Source: an uncultured Lachnospiraceae bacterium (lineage in GTDB: Bacteria; Bacillota; Clostridia; Lachnospirales; Lachnospiraceae). Taken from it: a stretch of 15,527 bases of DNA. The notes below the pieces were generated by a model that searched no databases, was not told where the DNA came from, and worked only from the letters and a program-made list of their open reading frames with translations. The DNA lies in assembly GCA_946623295.1 (NCBI GenBank), contig CAMOQY010000012.1:1-15527 (forward strand), in the 5' to 3' direction. This document shows, piece after piece, positions 1 to 7,198 of this stretch. How positions within the stretch are numbered: position 1 is the first letter of the stretch; each line of letters begins with the position of its first letter. The translations under genes were made by a program, and so were the position numbers.

Positions 1-889
1 CGATAGCGCGGGTCTTGGCGCCCGTGCGCTCCTTTACAAAGCGGGCCAGAGTAGCGGCAAGTCCGCCCATCTGGGCATGGCCGAAAGCGTCCTTTGTGGC
101 AGCCAGATCCGAGCCGTACTCGCTGATGTACTTGCCGTCCTTGTCCATGATACCCTCGGAGACGGCGATGATGCAGATCTTTTTGCGCTCGTAAATCGAC
201 TCTACCTCGTCGAGGAACTTCTTCATATCGAAGGGGACCTCAGGCAGATAGATCAGATCCGGGCCGTGGCTGTTAATATCGGCCAGAGACGAGGCGGCGG
301 TAAGCCAGCCGGCGTTCCTGCCCATGATCTCGACTACGATGACCATACCGGTATTATAGACGTTTGCGTCGTGATAGATCTCTCCCATCGATACGGCGAT
401 GTACTTGGCCGCGCTGCCAAAGCCGGGGCAGTGATCCGTGCCGGCCAGATCGTTGTCGATAGTCTTCGGGATTCCCATCACGCGGCACTCATAGCCGACC
501 TTCTGCATATATTTGCTGATCTTGTTGCAGGTATCCATGGAGTCGTTTCCGCCGTTGTAGAAGAAGTAGCGGATATCGTACTTTTTAAAGATCTCAAGGA
601 TCCTGCGGTAATCTTCGGGCTCCGCGTCATCGTCCTTGAGCTTGTAGCGGCAGGATCCGAAGATCGAAGAAGGAGTATGGAGCATGAGCCTGAGCTCTGC
701 AGCGTCCTCCTGCGTCATGTCGTAGATGCGGTCATTGAGCATGCCGACGATACCGTGCTCCATGGCATAAACCTTGGTGATGTTCTCATTTTTAAGAGCT
801 GTCTCGATGCAGCCCAGCGCGCTGGAATTGATAACCGACGAGGGGCCGCCGGACTGGCCGAAGATAGCTGCGCCTTTAAGTGCAAGCAT
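1..889 (-). CDS. pfp: 6-phosphofructokinase, pyrophosphate-type (3' end cut off by window)
   Basis: The enzyme phosphorylates fructose 6-phosphate to fructose 1,6-bisphosphate in cytoplasmic glycolysis. The first 296 residues are visible; the C-terminal part lies outside the window. Near the N-terminus is the nucleotide/phosphate loop GQSGGPSSVIN (residues 11-21). The active-site segment NGGNDSMDT (112-120) has Asp where ATP-using enzymes have Gly (GGDGS). PKTIDND (141-147) has Lys where ATP-using enzymes have Gly (PGTIDND). In this family those two changes mark pyrophosphate as phosphate donor. Further conserved pieces are the MGR motif (189-191) and a substrate-loop PE (216-217). The ATG at 889 is preceded by GAGGAGG at a good distance. 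The gene diverges from the aldolase gene, the enzyme for the next glycolytic step. The family is clear; donor specificity is inferred from two residues, and annotation pipelines may simply say 6-phosphofructokinase (pfkA). Confidence 0.93.
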   Translation of the reverse strand, partial: MLALKGAAIFGQSGGPSSVINSSALGCIETALKNENITKVYAMEHGIVGMLNDRIYDMTQEDAAELRLMLHTPSSIFGSCRYKLKDDDAEPEDYRRILEIFKKYDIRYFFYNGGNDSMDTCNKISKYMQKVGYECRVMGIPKTIDNDLAGTDHCPGFGSAAKYIAVSMGEIYHDANVYNTGMVIVVEIMGRNAGWLTAASSLADINSHGPDLIYLPEVPFDMKKFLDEVESIYERKKICIIAVSEGIMDKDGKYISEYGSDLAATKDAFGHAQMGGLAATLARFVKERTGAKTRAI

Positions 890-944
890 TTTTATTCCTC
901 CTCATAATTATGATCTTTTACAGCGGAATCCCGCAATCTGCGTC

Positions 945-973
945 ATTTTAGCACATGTCGGCTGACATAACAA
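945..973 (-). promoter_or_regulatory. Sigma-A type promoter of the phosphofructokinase gene
   Basis: Read on the minus strand, a -35 box TTGTTA (968-973) and a -10 box TAAAAT (945-950) are separated by 17 bp. TGC directly upstream of the -10 box makes it an extended -10. Transcription would start near 938, giving a leader of about 50 nt before the ATG at 889. Confidence 0.7.
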
Positions 974-989
974 GGGAAAAACCCCCTTG
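971..989. repeat. Inverted repeat overlapping the phosphofructokinase -35 box
   Basis: CAAGGG (971-976) and CCCTTG (984-989) are perfect inverted copies around a 7-nt A-rich spacer. The left arm overlaps the -35 box of the minus-strand promoter, where a bound repressor would block RNA polymerase. No T-run follows on either strand in a position that would suit a terminator. The operator role is an inference. Confidence 0.35.
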
Positions 990-1019
990 CGGCAAAAAAT
1001 CTTGAGGCCGGCCGACCGT

Positions 1020-1056
1020 CCGGCGGATAATTCATAATTTTTATTTAATCCGCCGG
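1020..1056. repeat. Inverted repeat just upstream of the aldolase promoter
   Basis: CCGGCGGAT (1020-1028) and ATCCGCCGG (1048-1056) form a perfect 9-bp inverted repeat around a 19-nt AT-rich spacer. The right arm ends 2 bp before the aldolase -35 box. The placement suits an operator or activator site in the divergent glycolytic promoter region. It could also be a cruciform-prone accident of the GC-rich patch. Confidence 0.4.
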
Positions 1057-1058
1057 TA

Positions 1059-1086
1059 TTGTTTATGCAGGAAAATGTGCTACAAT
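1059..1086 (+). promoter_or_regulatory. fba: Sigma-A type promoter of the aldolase gene
   Basis: A -35 box TTGTTT (1059-1064) and a -10 box TACAAT (1081-1086) are separated by 16 bp, with TGC directly before the -10 box (extended -10). Transcription would start near 1093. That places the upstream in-frame ATG at 1075 outside the mRNA and supports the start codon at 1126. Confidence 0.75.
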
Positions 1087-1125
1087 AGCAGTGTTTTCAT
1101 TGACTATTATAAAGGAGGCAAACCC

Positions 1126-2091
1126 ATGCCATTAGTAACAAGCACTGAAATGTTCAGGAAAGCCTATGACGGCGGCTACGCCATCGGCGCTTTCAACGTC
1201 AACAACATGGAGATCGTTCAGGGCATCACCGAGGCTGCCAAGGAGCTGAACGCTCCCCTCATCCTGCAGGTTTCCGCAGGCGCGCGCAAGTATGCCCAGC
1301 ACAGCTATCTGGTACATCTGGTTCAGGCTGCTCTCGAGGAGACTGACCTCCCTATCTGCCTGCATCTGGACCACGGCGCTGATTTCGAGATCTGCAAGTC
1401 CTGCGTGGACGGCGGATTTACCAGCGTTATGATCGACAAGTCCGGCGCTCCTTTTGAGGAGAATATCGCCGAGACCCGCCGCGTCGTTGAGTATGCTCAT
1501 GATCACGGCGTAGTTGTCGAAGCCGAGCTCGGTACTCTGGCCGGCGTTGAGGACGAAGTCAAGGTCTCCGCCGAGGATTCCTCCTACACCCGTCCCGATG
1601 AGGTCGAGGAATTCGTTACCCGCACGGGCGTCGACTCTCTGGCTATCGCTATCGGTACCAGCCACGGCGCTTATAAGTTCAAGGCTTCCCAGTGCACCCG
1701 CAATGCCGACGGCATTCTGGTTCCGCCGCCCCTGCGCTTTGACATCCTCGAGGAAGTCTCCCGCAGACTGCCCGGATTCCCTATCGTCCTGCACGGATCA
1801 TCTTCCGTTCCTCAGGAATTCGTAAAGATCATCAACACCTACGGCGGACAGATGCCCGACGCTATCGGCATCCCCGAGGATCAGCTCCGCGAGGCTGCCA
1901 AGTCCTCCGTCTGCAAGATCAATATCGACTCCGATATCCGTCTTGCCATGACCGCTACCATCCGCCAGTACTTTGCCGAGCATCCCAGCGATTTCGATCC
2001 CCGTCAGTATCTGAAGCCCGCTCGTCAGGCCGTAAAGGATATGGTCGCCCGCAAGATCGTCAACGTTCTCGGCTGCGCAGGCAAAGCCTGA
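1126..2091 (+). CDS. fba: Class II fructose-1,6-bisphosphate aldolase
   Basis: This zinc enzyme of cytoplasmic glycolysis and gluconeogenesis reversibly cleaves fructose 1,6-bisphosphate into dihydroxyacetone phosphate and glyceraldehyde 3-phosphate. The 321-residue product is about the usual size. HLDHG (80-84) supplies the catalytic Asp82 and zinc ligand His83. VEAELG (131-136) carries the conserved Glu. GTSHGAYK (177-184) gives zinc ligand His180, and LHGSS (222-226) gives His223. KINIDSD (264-270) is the substrate-binding strand. The frame is open back to an ATG at 1075, but AAAGGAGG (1111-1118) lies just before the ATG at 1126 and the promoter starts transcription downstream of 1075, so 1126 is chosen. 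The gene is monocistronic, ends in a strong terminator, and faces away from phosphofructokinase, which makes its substrate. Tagatose-bisphosphate aldolase is a less likely alternative. Confidence 0.96.
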   Translation: MPLVTSTEMFRKAYDGGYAIGAFNVNNMEIVQGITEAAKELNAPLILQVSAGARKYAQHSYLVHLVQAALEETDLPICLHLDHGADFEICKSCVDGGFTSVMIDKSGAPFEENIAETRRVVEYAHDHGVVVEAELGTLAGVEDEVKVSAEDSSYTRPDEVEEFVTRTGVDSLAIAIGTSHGAYKFKASQCTRNADGILVPPPLRFDILEEVSRRLPGFPIVLHGSSSVPQEFVKIINTYGGQMPDAIGIPEDQLREAAKSSVCKINIDSDIRLAMTATIRQYFAEHPSDFDPRQYLKPARQAVKDMVARKIVNVLGCAGKA

Positions 2092-2107
2092 TAGTTCTTA
2101 TTATTAT

Positions 2108-2138
2108 AAAGGAGCTGCTTTTTGCAGCTCCTTTTTTT
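2108..2138 (+). terminator. Rho-independent terminator of fba, possibly bidirectional
   Basis: The 11-bp perfect stem AAAGGAGCTGC / GCAGCTCCTTT (2108-2118 with 2124-2134) has a 5-nt T loop. Its 3' arm runs into seven Ts (2132-2138). The hairpin begins 17 bp after the aldolase stop codon. On the minus strand the same hairpin lies 5 bp beyond the stop of the anti-sigma-like gene and is followed by TTTATAATAA, so it may end both convergent transcripts. Confidence 0.92.
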
Positions 2139-2142
2139 GAAT

Positions 2143-3510
2143 CTACTCGTCAAGCGCTATACTCTCAATGCCTTCGCTCTCATTCAGGTCAGGCAGAGTG
2201 ATGTACGCGATACATTTATTTTCGCAGAGCTCCAGCGCTCTCTCACAGGTCAGCTCGGCGATCAGATCCCAGGCATATCCCCTCGCTTCGATCAGCTCTC
2301 CCTCCTTAAAGAAGCTCCCGAATCTCTCCTCATTTACCCAGTAGGTGTATTTGTTCAGGACCTCATAGAACAGGTCCACCTTTTCTGAGGTCAGGATATC
2401 CGGGCCCGCCTCGTTGAATTCTTCTTCGCTGTGCAGTCCTATTGCCTCATAGGCGTATACATGAGGATCTACCCATTCGCCCCACAGATCGTCGTCCCAT
2501 CCGGGCTTTATCCTGACCTTAAGAGCCGCACCGCCGTTTTCCTCATATGCAGCTAAAAGCTCGTCCGTAAGCTTGGAATCTTCTCTCAAATGCACAATTC
2601 GCTTCGGTTCACCGTATATACGCGGCAAGTCAGCCTTTGAACTCCCGTACAGCGTAATGTGTTCTACGCCTTCAAAATCCTCCAGGGACAAGGCATCTAT
2701 CTGTTCTTTGGTTCCGGCAATGACAGCGCCTCCGCTGCCAAAGCATAAATACCGGTCAAAATCATCGTCTGTGCCTTTGCTGATCACGGTAAAACCAAGC
2801 TTTTCAAACGTCTCTATCGTATCCTTGTTCCTTTCATAATGAACGCTCCGCAGATATCTTTCGTATTCTTCCGCTTTCTCTCTGTATTCCCCGACGAGAC
2901 GAAGATACTCAGAGTCGCCTGTAGCCCTGGCCATCGCTTCCGCATTCGTGATATTTTTATCTTTCTCAAGACGCTCAGCTGCTGTAAAAAGCGCTTCATC
3001 AGCCCTGCCCGAAAGCAGGTAGCATTCATTGCTGAGTTCTTCCTGCATTTTATCGATCCCGGCAGCCGTCCCTTTGGAAGCATTGAAAGAGAACGCTATA
3101 AGGCTGTCATCCGAAGCTGCCGACAACACTTTTTCGCAGAAGTCTGCCTGTATACCTATACTCCCGTCGCGTCCCCCATTATACGAAACTGCATCGGCTG
3201 AGGCTCCGAGGGTACTGTGCCTCTGGAACTCATCTCCATATCCCTCATTCATCCAGATGATATCCGTCTCAGTGGCATTCACCACCGTCTCTGTCCCGGC
3301 GTTTTCACCGGACAGGCTGGAGTTTACCGCACTTGCCGTGTCTTTATTACCGCTGACCCTGCCCGTCACGATCATCGCAGCGGCTATGGCAAATACTGCG
3401 GCGCCGGCTGACAGAGCCGCGGCAAGCCGCCGGTTCCTTTTTCTGATCCTCCTGAGTTCTTCATCCCGGCGGCTGATCACGCTGCGGGCAGTTTCTTCTA
3501 TACTTTTCAT
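2143..3510 (-). CDS. One-pass membrane protein, putative anti-sigma factor
   Basis: I do not recognise a named family for this 455-residue protein. A short basic N-terminal segment (1-28) precedes one hydrophobic helix (about 29-50), and roughly 400 residues follow that would lie outside the membrane. Residues about 165-235 are charged and helical, possibly coiled coil. Three cysteines near the C-terminus (422, 429, 433) could form disulfides outside the cell. Its ATG overlaps the stop codon of the ECF sigma factor gene by ATGA, so the two are translationally coupled. That arrangement is typical of sigma/anti-sigma pairs and is the main reason for the call. The zinc-type HxxxCxxC anti-sigma motif is absent, and the 28-residue cytosolic part is short for holding a sigma factor. 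It could instead be a sensor acting through another partner. Confidence 0.6.
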   Translation of the reverse strand: MKSIEETARSVISRRDEELRRIRKRNRRLAAALSAGAAVFAIAAAMIVTGRVSGNKDTASAVNSSLSGENAGTETVVNATETDIIWMNEGYGDEFQRHSTLGASADAVSYNGGRDGSIGIQADFCEKVLSAASDDSLIAFSFNASKGTAAGIDKMQEELSNECYLLSGRADEALFTAAERLEKDKNITNAEAMARATGDSEYLRLVGEYREKAEEYERYLRSVHYERNKDTIETFEKLGFTVISKGTDDDFDRYLCFGSGGAVIAGTKEQIDALSLEDFEGVEHITLYGSSKADLPRIYGEPKRIVHLREDSKLTDELLAAYEENGGAALKVRIKPGWDDDLWGEWVDPHVYAYEAIGLHSEEEFNEAGPDILTSEKVDLFYEVLNKYTYWVNEERFGSFFKEGELIEARGYAWDLIAELTCERALELCENKCIAYITLPDLNESEGIESIALDE

Positions 3511-4040
3511 AATACTTTCTCCAGTTCCTCTTTCATGCGGCGCCTGGCGCGGTATATGAGCGTTTCTGCCGCATGGACGCTCCTGCCCATCACGGCCGCA
3601 GCATCCCTAACCTGCATATCTTCAAAATACACCAGCCAGAGGATCTGCCGATAGTCTCCGGGAAGCTTTCCAAGCGCGCGGTGCACCGCAATGCGCTCTT
3701 CATCCCTGATATACGACTCCTCCAGAGAGATATCATCCAGGGTAAGCTCGCCGCAGTCATCGATCGGCACGCTTTCCCGCCGCTTTCTCAGATGATCTAT
3801 AGCCATATTGCCGGCTATCCGGTACAGCCAGGTCTTAAACGACGCCTTTCCGTTGTATCTCGGTTTTTTCACGGCGATTTTGACAAAAGCATCCTCGGCG
3901 ATATCCTCCGCGGTATGGATATCACCCGTAAAGGTGCGCAGATAAAGCATGAGCCCGTCACGGTATTCCCTTATGATCCGTTCCAGAGCTTCATCATCGC
4001 CTTCTCTGCAGTACTTGTCATAGTCGCAGCTGCCCGCCAT
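3507..4040 (-). CDS. ECF-type RNA polymerase sigma factor
   Basis: The 177-residue protein is a two-domain extracytoplasmic-function sigma-70 factor that directs RNA polymerase to a set of stress or envelope promoters. Region 2 (about 18-88) includes AEDIAEDAFVKI (44-55) and FKTWLYRIAGN (68-78), followed by IDHLRKRR. Region 4 (about 115-172) has LPGDYRQIL (126-134) and a helix-turn-helix from MQVRDAAAVMGRS (142-154) to the basic helix YRARRRMKEEL. Length and order are standard for the family. AAAGGAGAG precedes the ATG at 4040. The next gene overlaps by 4 bp and probably encodes its membrane regulator. The target promoters cannot be told from this window. Confidence 0.93.
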   Translation of the reverse strand: MAGSCDYDKYCREGDDEALERIIREYRDGLMLYLRTFTGDIHTAEDIAEDAFVKIAVKKPRYNGKASFKTWLYRIAGNMAIDHLRKRRESVPIDDCGELTLDDISLEESYIRDEERIAVHRALGKLPGDYRQILWLVYFEDMQVRDAAAVMGRSVHAAETLIYRARRRMKEELEKVL

Positions 4041-4058
4041 GATCTCTCCTTTTCACCT

Positions 4059-4064
4059 ATTATA
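4059..4064 (-). promoter_or_regulatory. Possible -10 box of the sigma factor operon
   Basis: A perfect TATAAT lies on the minus strand 18 bp upstream of the sigma factor ATG. No convincing -35 box stands 16-18 bp further upstream; GTGAGC is the sequence at a 17-bp spacing. The leader would be only about 12 nt, just enough for the ribosome binding site. No GGAAC-type autoregulatory -35 element was found. Confidence 0.35.
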
Positions 4065-4104
4065 CGAAATAAAGCGCCAAAGCTCACACTAAAATCAGAG
4101 TAAT

Positions 4105-4136
4105 AAAAAAAATACGGCGCCCCGTGCGGGGCGCCG
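4105..4136 (-). terminator. Rho-independent terminator ending the peptidase/AAA+/EAL operon
   Basis: CGGCGCCCCG (4115-4124) and CGGGGCGCCG (4127-4136) form a perfect 10-bp GC-rich stem with a 2-nt centre. On the minus strand it is followed by TA and eight Ts (4105-4112). It lies 9 bp after the stop of the EAL-domain gene and separates that operon from the sigma factor operon. Confidence 0.92.
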
Positions 4137-4145
4137 GTGATCATA

Positions 4146-6467
4146 TCAGCGCTGCTCTTCGTTGAAATCGAGCGCGATCTTCTTTGACGTCAGGAACGTT
4201 ACGAAGTCGGCCTTGCCCATAGGTTTGGCGTAGTAGAAGCCCTGTACGACCTCGCAGCCAAGCTGCTTGACGCGCATGAGCTGTTCCTTTGTCTCTACGC
4301 CCTCCTGGGTGATCTTCATTCCCAGATCCTTGCCAAGTCTGATGATACTTGTAAGGACCTTTTCATCCCTGTCCGCATAAGTACCCGGTTTGATAAAGAA
4401 GCGGTCGAGCTTGATCTCGTCCATCTGGAGCTCTTTCAGGATGCTGTAGGACGAATAGCCCGAGCCGAAGTCATCGATCGAGCATTTGAATCCGTTTGCG
4501 TGGAGTTTGCCGATGATGTCACGCAGAACGTCGAAATTCTCGTACGCGACGCTCTCCGTAAACTCTATCATGATATATCCCGCAGGGATATTGTACTTTT
4601 TCTTTATAGCCACGTAGTAGTCCACGAAATCAGGCTCCGCGGCGGTCAGCCTCGAAACGTTGACCGAGACCGGGTATACTCTTTCACGCGCAGCCAGCGA
4701 ATCGGATATGTATCTGCAGACCTCCTCATACACGTAGCGGTCGAGCTTGGTAATAAAGCCGTTAGACTCGAACAGCGGCATGAAGACACCGGGCAGGGCG
4801 TACTGATCCTTATTCTCATCGTACCAGCGCACGAGAGCCTCGCTGCCGTCGGGACGGTTATTTGCTATATTGTACTTGGGCTGATAGAATACCTTGAACT
4901 CGTTTCCGGCAAGAGCAGCCTCCTGGTGGACTTCGATGTATCCGGTGATACGCTTCTTTTCATTGAAGTCCTCATTGTACATATGGAACGTGCCGATATC
5001 GTCGGGAGAAGCCGAAGCCTCAGACGCGTCCAATGCAAAGTCCACCATCTCATTGGTGTTATTCGTATAGCCGCGGCTGACCTCGTAGATACCGCCGTAA
5101 AGCTCCAGATGGTAGCCTTCGGGCATATGCTCCTTGTATTTTTCAGCCTGTGAGTAGATCTGCGTCAGTCTGTGGCGCAGCACGTTGTTGTCCTTGTAAT
5201 GGATCGTCATTCCGAAGTCGCCGTTTGTCAGATAACCAAAGCTCTCATAGTTGTCAAGGGTCATCTTTATCAGATCGCGGACGTACTTTAATATATCCGT
5301 GACCGCGTCATAGCCGAGCTGGTCTACAAAGTACATGTAGTGCTTGATACATATGACTACCACGGCGTACTTTGATCCGGAATACTGTTCAAGCAGAACG
5401 CTGCTGTCCTTTTCGTATCTTCTGCGCGAATTACAGCCTACACGCTCATCCGTTCCGCTCGCCTCGGCGATCTTGCGGCGGTTGCGGTAGTAACTTACCA
5501 CGGAAGAAATAGCCACGACAAAGAGCAGGATCAGCAGGACGAGAAGCATGCCCAGAACAACGCTGATGGTGCTGTAGCCGCCGCTGTAGATCTCATCTGC
5601 CTGATAAAGCGCAACTACCGAAAAAGATGCGTCGCTGCTTCCCATACTCGAAACGGCAAGTATAAACTCAGTACCCTCTATGGTCGTCGGGAAAGCAGCA
5701 GCCGAACCGGTACGGATCACTTCCCTCGCCTGATCGAGCAGGGCGTCGTTTTTCAGCTTTTCGCGAAGCGCTTCGTAGATGTTGTTATGAAGGCCAAACT
5801 CATTCTCTCCGTCAGCGTTCGGCTTCTGGTAGAGGATATTCAGCATCTCACCGTCGTTTGAGCAGATAACGGTAAGAGTGGAATCCTGAAGATAGTCCTG
5901 GTTAAGCGTCTCGCGGTCTACGTTTACGATGACCTCGGGCGAGAAGAAGAAAATTATCGAATCCGCGTATTCAAAGTCATTGATCGGAACGATAAAGCCT
6001 ACGACGGCAAGCGATATATCGCGGTCCGTAACGACGCCGGTGCAGATAGTCTCGCGATCGGCGATATGGTTTCTGACGGCAGGATCCTCGAGCGTCATAT
6101 CAAAGACCTCGCCGTAGCGGGTGTAATCAACGCCGTCCTTATAGTAACGGCAGAAATAGAGCTCGCTGAATCGCTCGTCGCGGAAAAGGCCGTTGATCAC
6201 GGCAAGAAAGCTGTCGCGGTCGGCGGGATTGGAGGCTTTGACGGCCTCGGCCATGGTCTCCGACAGAGACGTATAGTAATTGACGCGGTCTCTGAGCGCA
6301 CCGACGGAATCCGTGGTGTAGAGCTGACCGCGGACACTCGCCTGGTCGTCGAGATTGGTCGTATATTCGCTCATCAGCATTGCTCCGACCAGCAGCAGCG
6401 CTACGCTGAGGAATGCCGTAAAAATGAGCACCAGAGTACGGCCGTGATTTTTTATGCGCGAGAACAT
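4146..6467 (-). CDS. Membrane sensor with degenerate GGDEF and active-type EAL domain (c-di-GMP phosphodiesterase)
   Basis: The 773-residue protein probably hydrolyses cyclic di-GMP at the inner face of the membrane. A first membrane helix (about 11-33), an external sensor region of about 265 residues that resembles a Cache/PAS-like domain by layout only, and a second helix (about 301-326) precede the cytosolic part. The GGDEF domain (about 365-500) is degenerate: the signature position reads NGDFG (415-419), so cyclase activity is unlikely. The EAL domain (about 515-760) keeps its catalytic set: Glu543 (EAL), Asn603 (SVNVS), Glu635 (IEFTES), Asp665-Asp666 (DDFGSG), Lys686 (KLD), Glu722 (QEGVET) and Gln742 (QGF). 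The ATG at 6467 has AGGAG upstream and lies 16 bp inside the preceding peptidase gene, so the two are translationally coupled. The degenerate GGDEF may act as a GTP sensor, as in some relatives. Confidence 0.9.
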   Translation of the reverse strand: MFSRIKNHGRTLVLIFTAFLSVALLLVGAMLMSEYTTNLDDQASVRGQLYTTDSVGALRDRVNYYTSLSETMAEAVKASNPADRDSFLAVINGLFRDERFSELYFCRYYKDGVDYTRYGEVFDMTLEDPAVRNHIADRETICTGVVTDRDISLAVVGFIVPINDFEYADSIIFFFSPEVIVNVDRETLNQDYLQDSTLTVICSNDGEMLNILYQKPNADGENEFGLHNNIYEALREKLKNDALLDQAREVIRTGSAAAFPTTIEGTEFILAVSSMGSSDASFSVVALYQADEIYSGGYSTISVVLGMLLVLLILLFVVAISSVVSYYRNRRKIAEASGTDERVGCNSRRRYEKDSSVLLEQYSGSKYAVVVICIKHYMYFVDQLGYDAVTDILKYVRDLIKMTLDNYESFGYLTNGDFGMTIHYKDNNVLRHRLTQIYSQAEKYKEHMPEGYHLELYGGIYEVSRGYTNNTNEMVDFALDASEASASPDDIGTFHMYNEDFNEKKRITGYIEVHQEAALAGNEFKVFYQPKYNIANNRPDGSEALVRWYDENKDQYALPGVFMPLFESNGFITKLDRYVYEEVCRYISDSLAARERVYPVSVNVSRLTAAEPDFVDYYVAIKKKYNIPAGYIMIEFTESVAYENFDVLRDIIGKLHANGFKCSIDDFGSGYSSYSILKELQMDEIKLDRFFIKPGTYADRDEKVLTSIIRLGKDLGMKITQEGVETKEQLMRVKQLGCEVVQGFYYAKPMGKADFVTFLTSKKIALDFNEEQR

Positions 6468-7198
6468 TTATCGTCTTCTCCTGTAGTATTATCGGATGCC
6501 GGCTCATCTCCGGCGTCTTCTGCGGATGTCACCTCTGCGGGCGGCCCGGCAGGCGCATCGTTCAGGCCGGGGATGACAAGATTCATGGACTTCATCTTTT
6601 CAAGCTCCTGACGGACCATCTCTTCGATGAACTCCTCGTGGCTCTTTGCGGCTTCCTCTTCCTGCTTCTTCAGCGATTTCTTCAGATCGGGAAGATACAG
6701 CAGCATCATTACAGCCATCACCACGACTATGATCATCATCAGACCCATCTTTGTGGAAAGAAGTCTGGTAAATCTTGTAACTATCGGAAGGTTGCGCACG
6801 TAGCGTCCCACGACGTCCTCGGGGAATACGTGATACGCGTCCTCCACCTGATTGTGATCGCCCTTTGTGACAAATTCCTCGTTATCGCCGATTATCTCAG
6901 CTATCCTGTGTGTATTTCTCTGTCCCTCGATCAGCGGATCGCGCGAGACGAAAACTATGATATCACCCACGGCAAGCTCTGAGGGATCGACCTTTTCCAC
7001 GAGGATATTGCTGCGCTCGGGGATCACCGGCTCCATACTTTCGGTAAGCACCCACATGATGCTGTGATTTCCGAAAAAGGGTACGTCGCCCCGCGAATTT
7101 GTCACAAGTACAAAAACCGTCATGCCCACCAGGACCAGCATGACCAGGTATCCAAGGACATCCTTTATGATTTTCAGTACTTTAAAAAGTTTGCTCAT
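6452..7198 (-). CDS. Signal peptidase I of the SipW / ER-archaeal class (second copy in operon)
   Basis: The 248-residue membrane serine protease removes signal peptides on the outer face of the membrane. The first helix spans about 13-33. The nucleophile is Ser54 in TESMEP (52-57). The general base is His98 in NTHRI, where typical bacterial LepB enzymes have Lys; Ser-His marks the SipW/ER/archaeal class. TKGDHN (111-116) and VED (118-120) match the conserved acidic region. A second helix (about 151-170) returns the chain to the cytoplasm, leaving an unusual tail of about 78 residues: a charged helix (172-205), then a low-complexity acidic end. SipW enzymes usually serve a few dedicated substrates such as biofilm fibre proteins. 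The ATG overlaps the upstream stop by 4 bp, with AGGA just before it. Confidence 0.92.
   Translation of the reverse strand: MSKLFKVLKIIKDVLGYLVMLVLVGMTVFVLVTNSRGDVPFFGNHSIMWVLTESMEPVIPERSNILVEKVDPSELAVGDIIVFVSRDPLIEGQRNTHRIAEIIGDNEEFVTKGDHNQVEDAYHVFPEDVVGRYVRNLPIVTRFTRLLSTKMGLMMIIVVVMAVMMLLYLPDLKKSLKKQEEEAAKSHEEFIEEMVRQELEKMKSMNLVIPGLNDAPAGPPAEVTSAEDAGDEPASDNTTGEDDKCSRA

Noticed and set aside
77..907. Long open frame on the plus strand opposite the phosphofructokinase gene
   Set aside because: The minus strand here encodes an unmistakable phosphofructokinase with good start and ribosome binding site; the plus-strand frame is a shadow with no recognisable motif.
1075..1125. Upstream in-frame ATG extending the aldolase by 17 residues
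   Set aside because: It lies between the -35 and -10 boxes, upstream of the likely transcription start, and the strong ribosome binding site serves the ATG at 1126.
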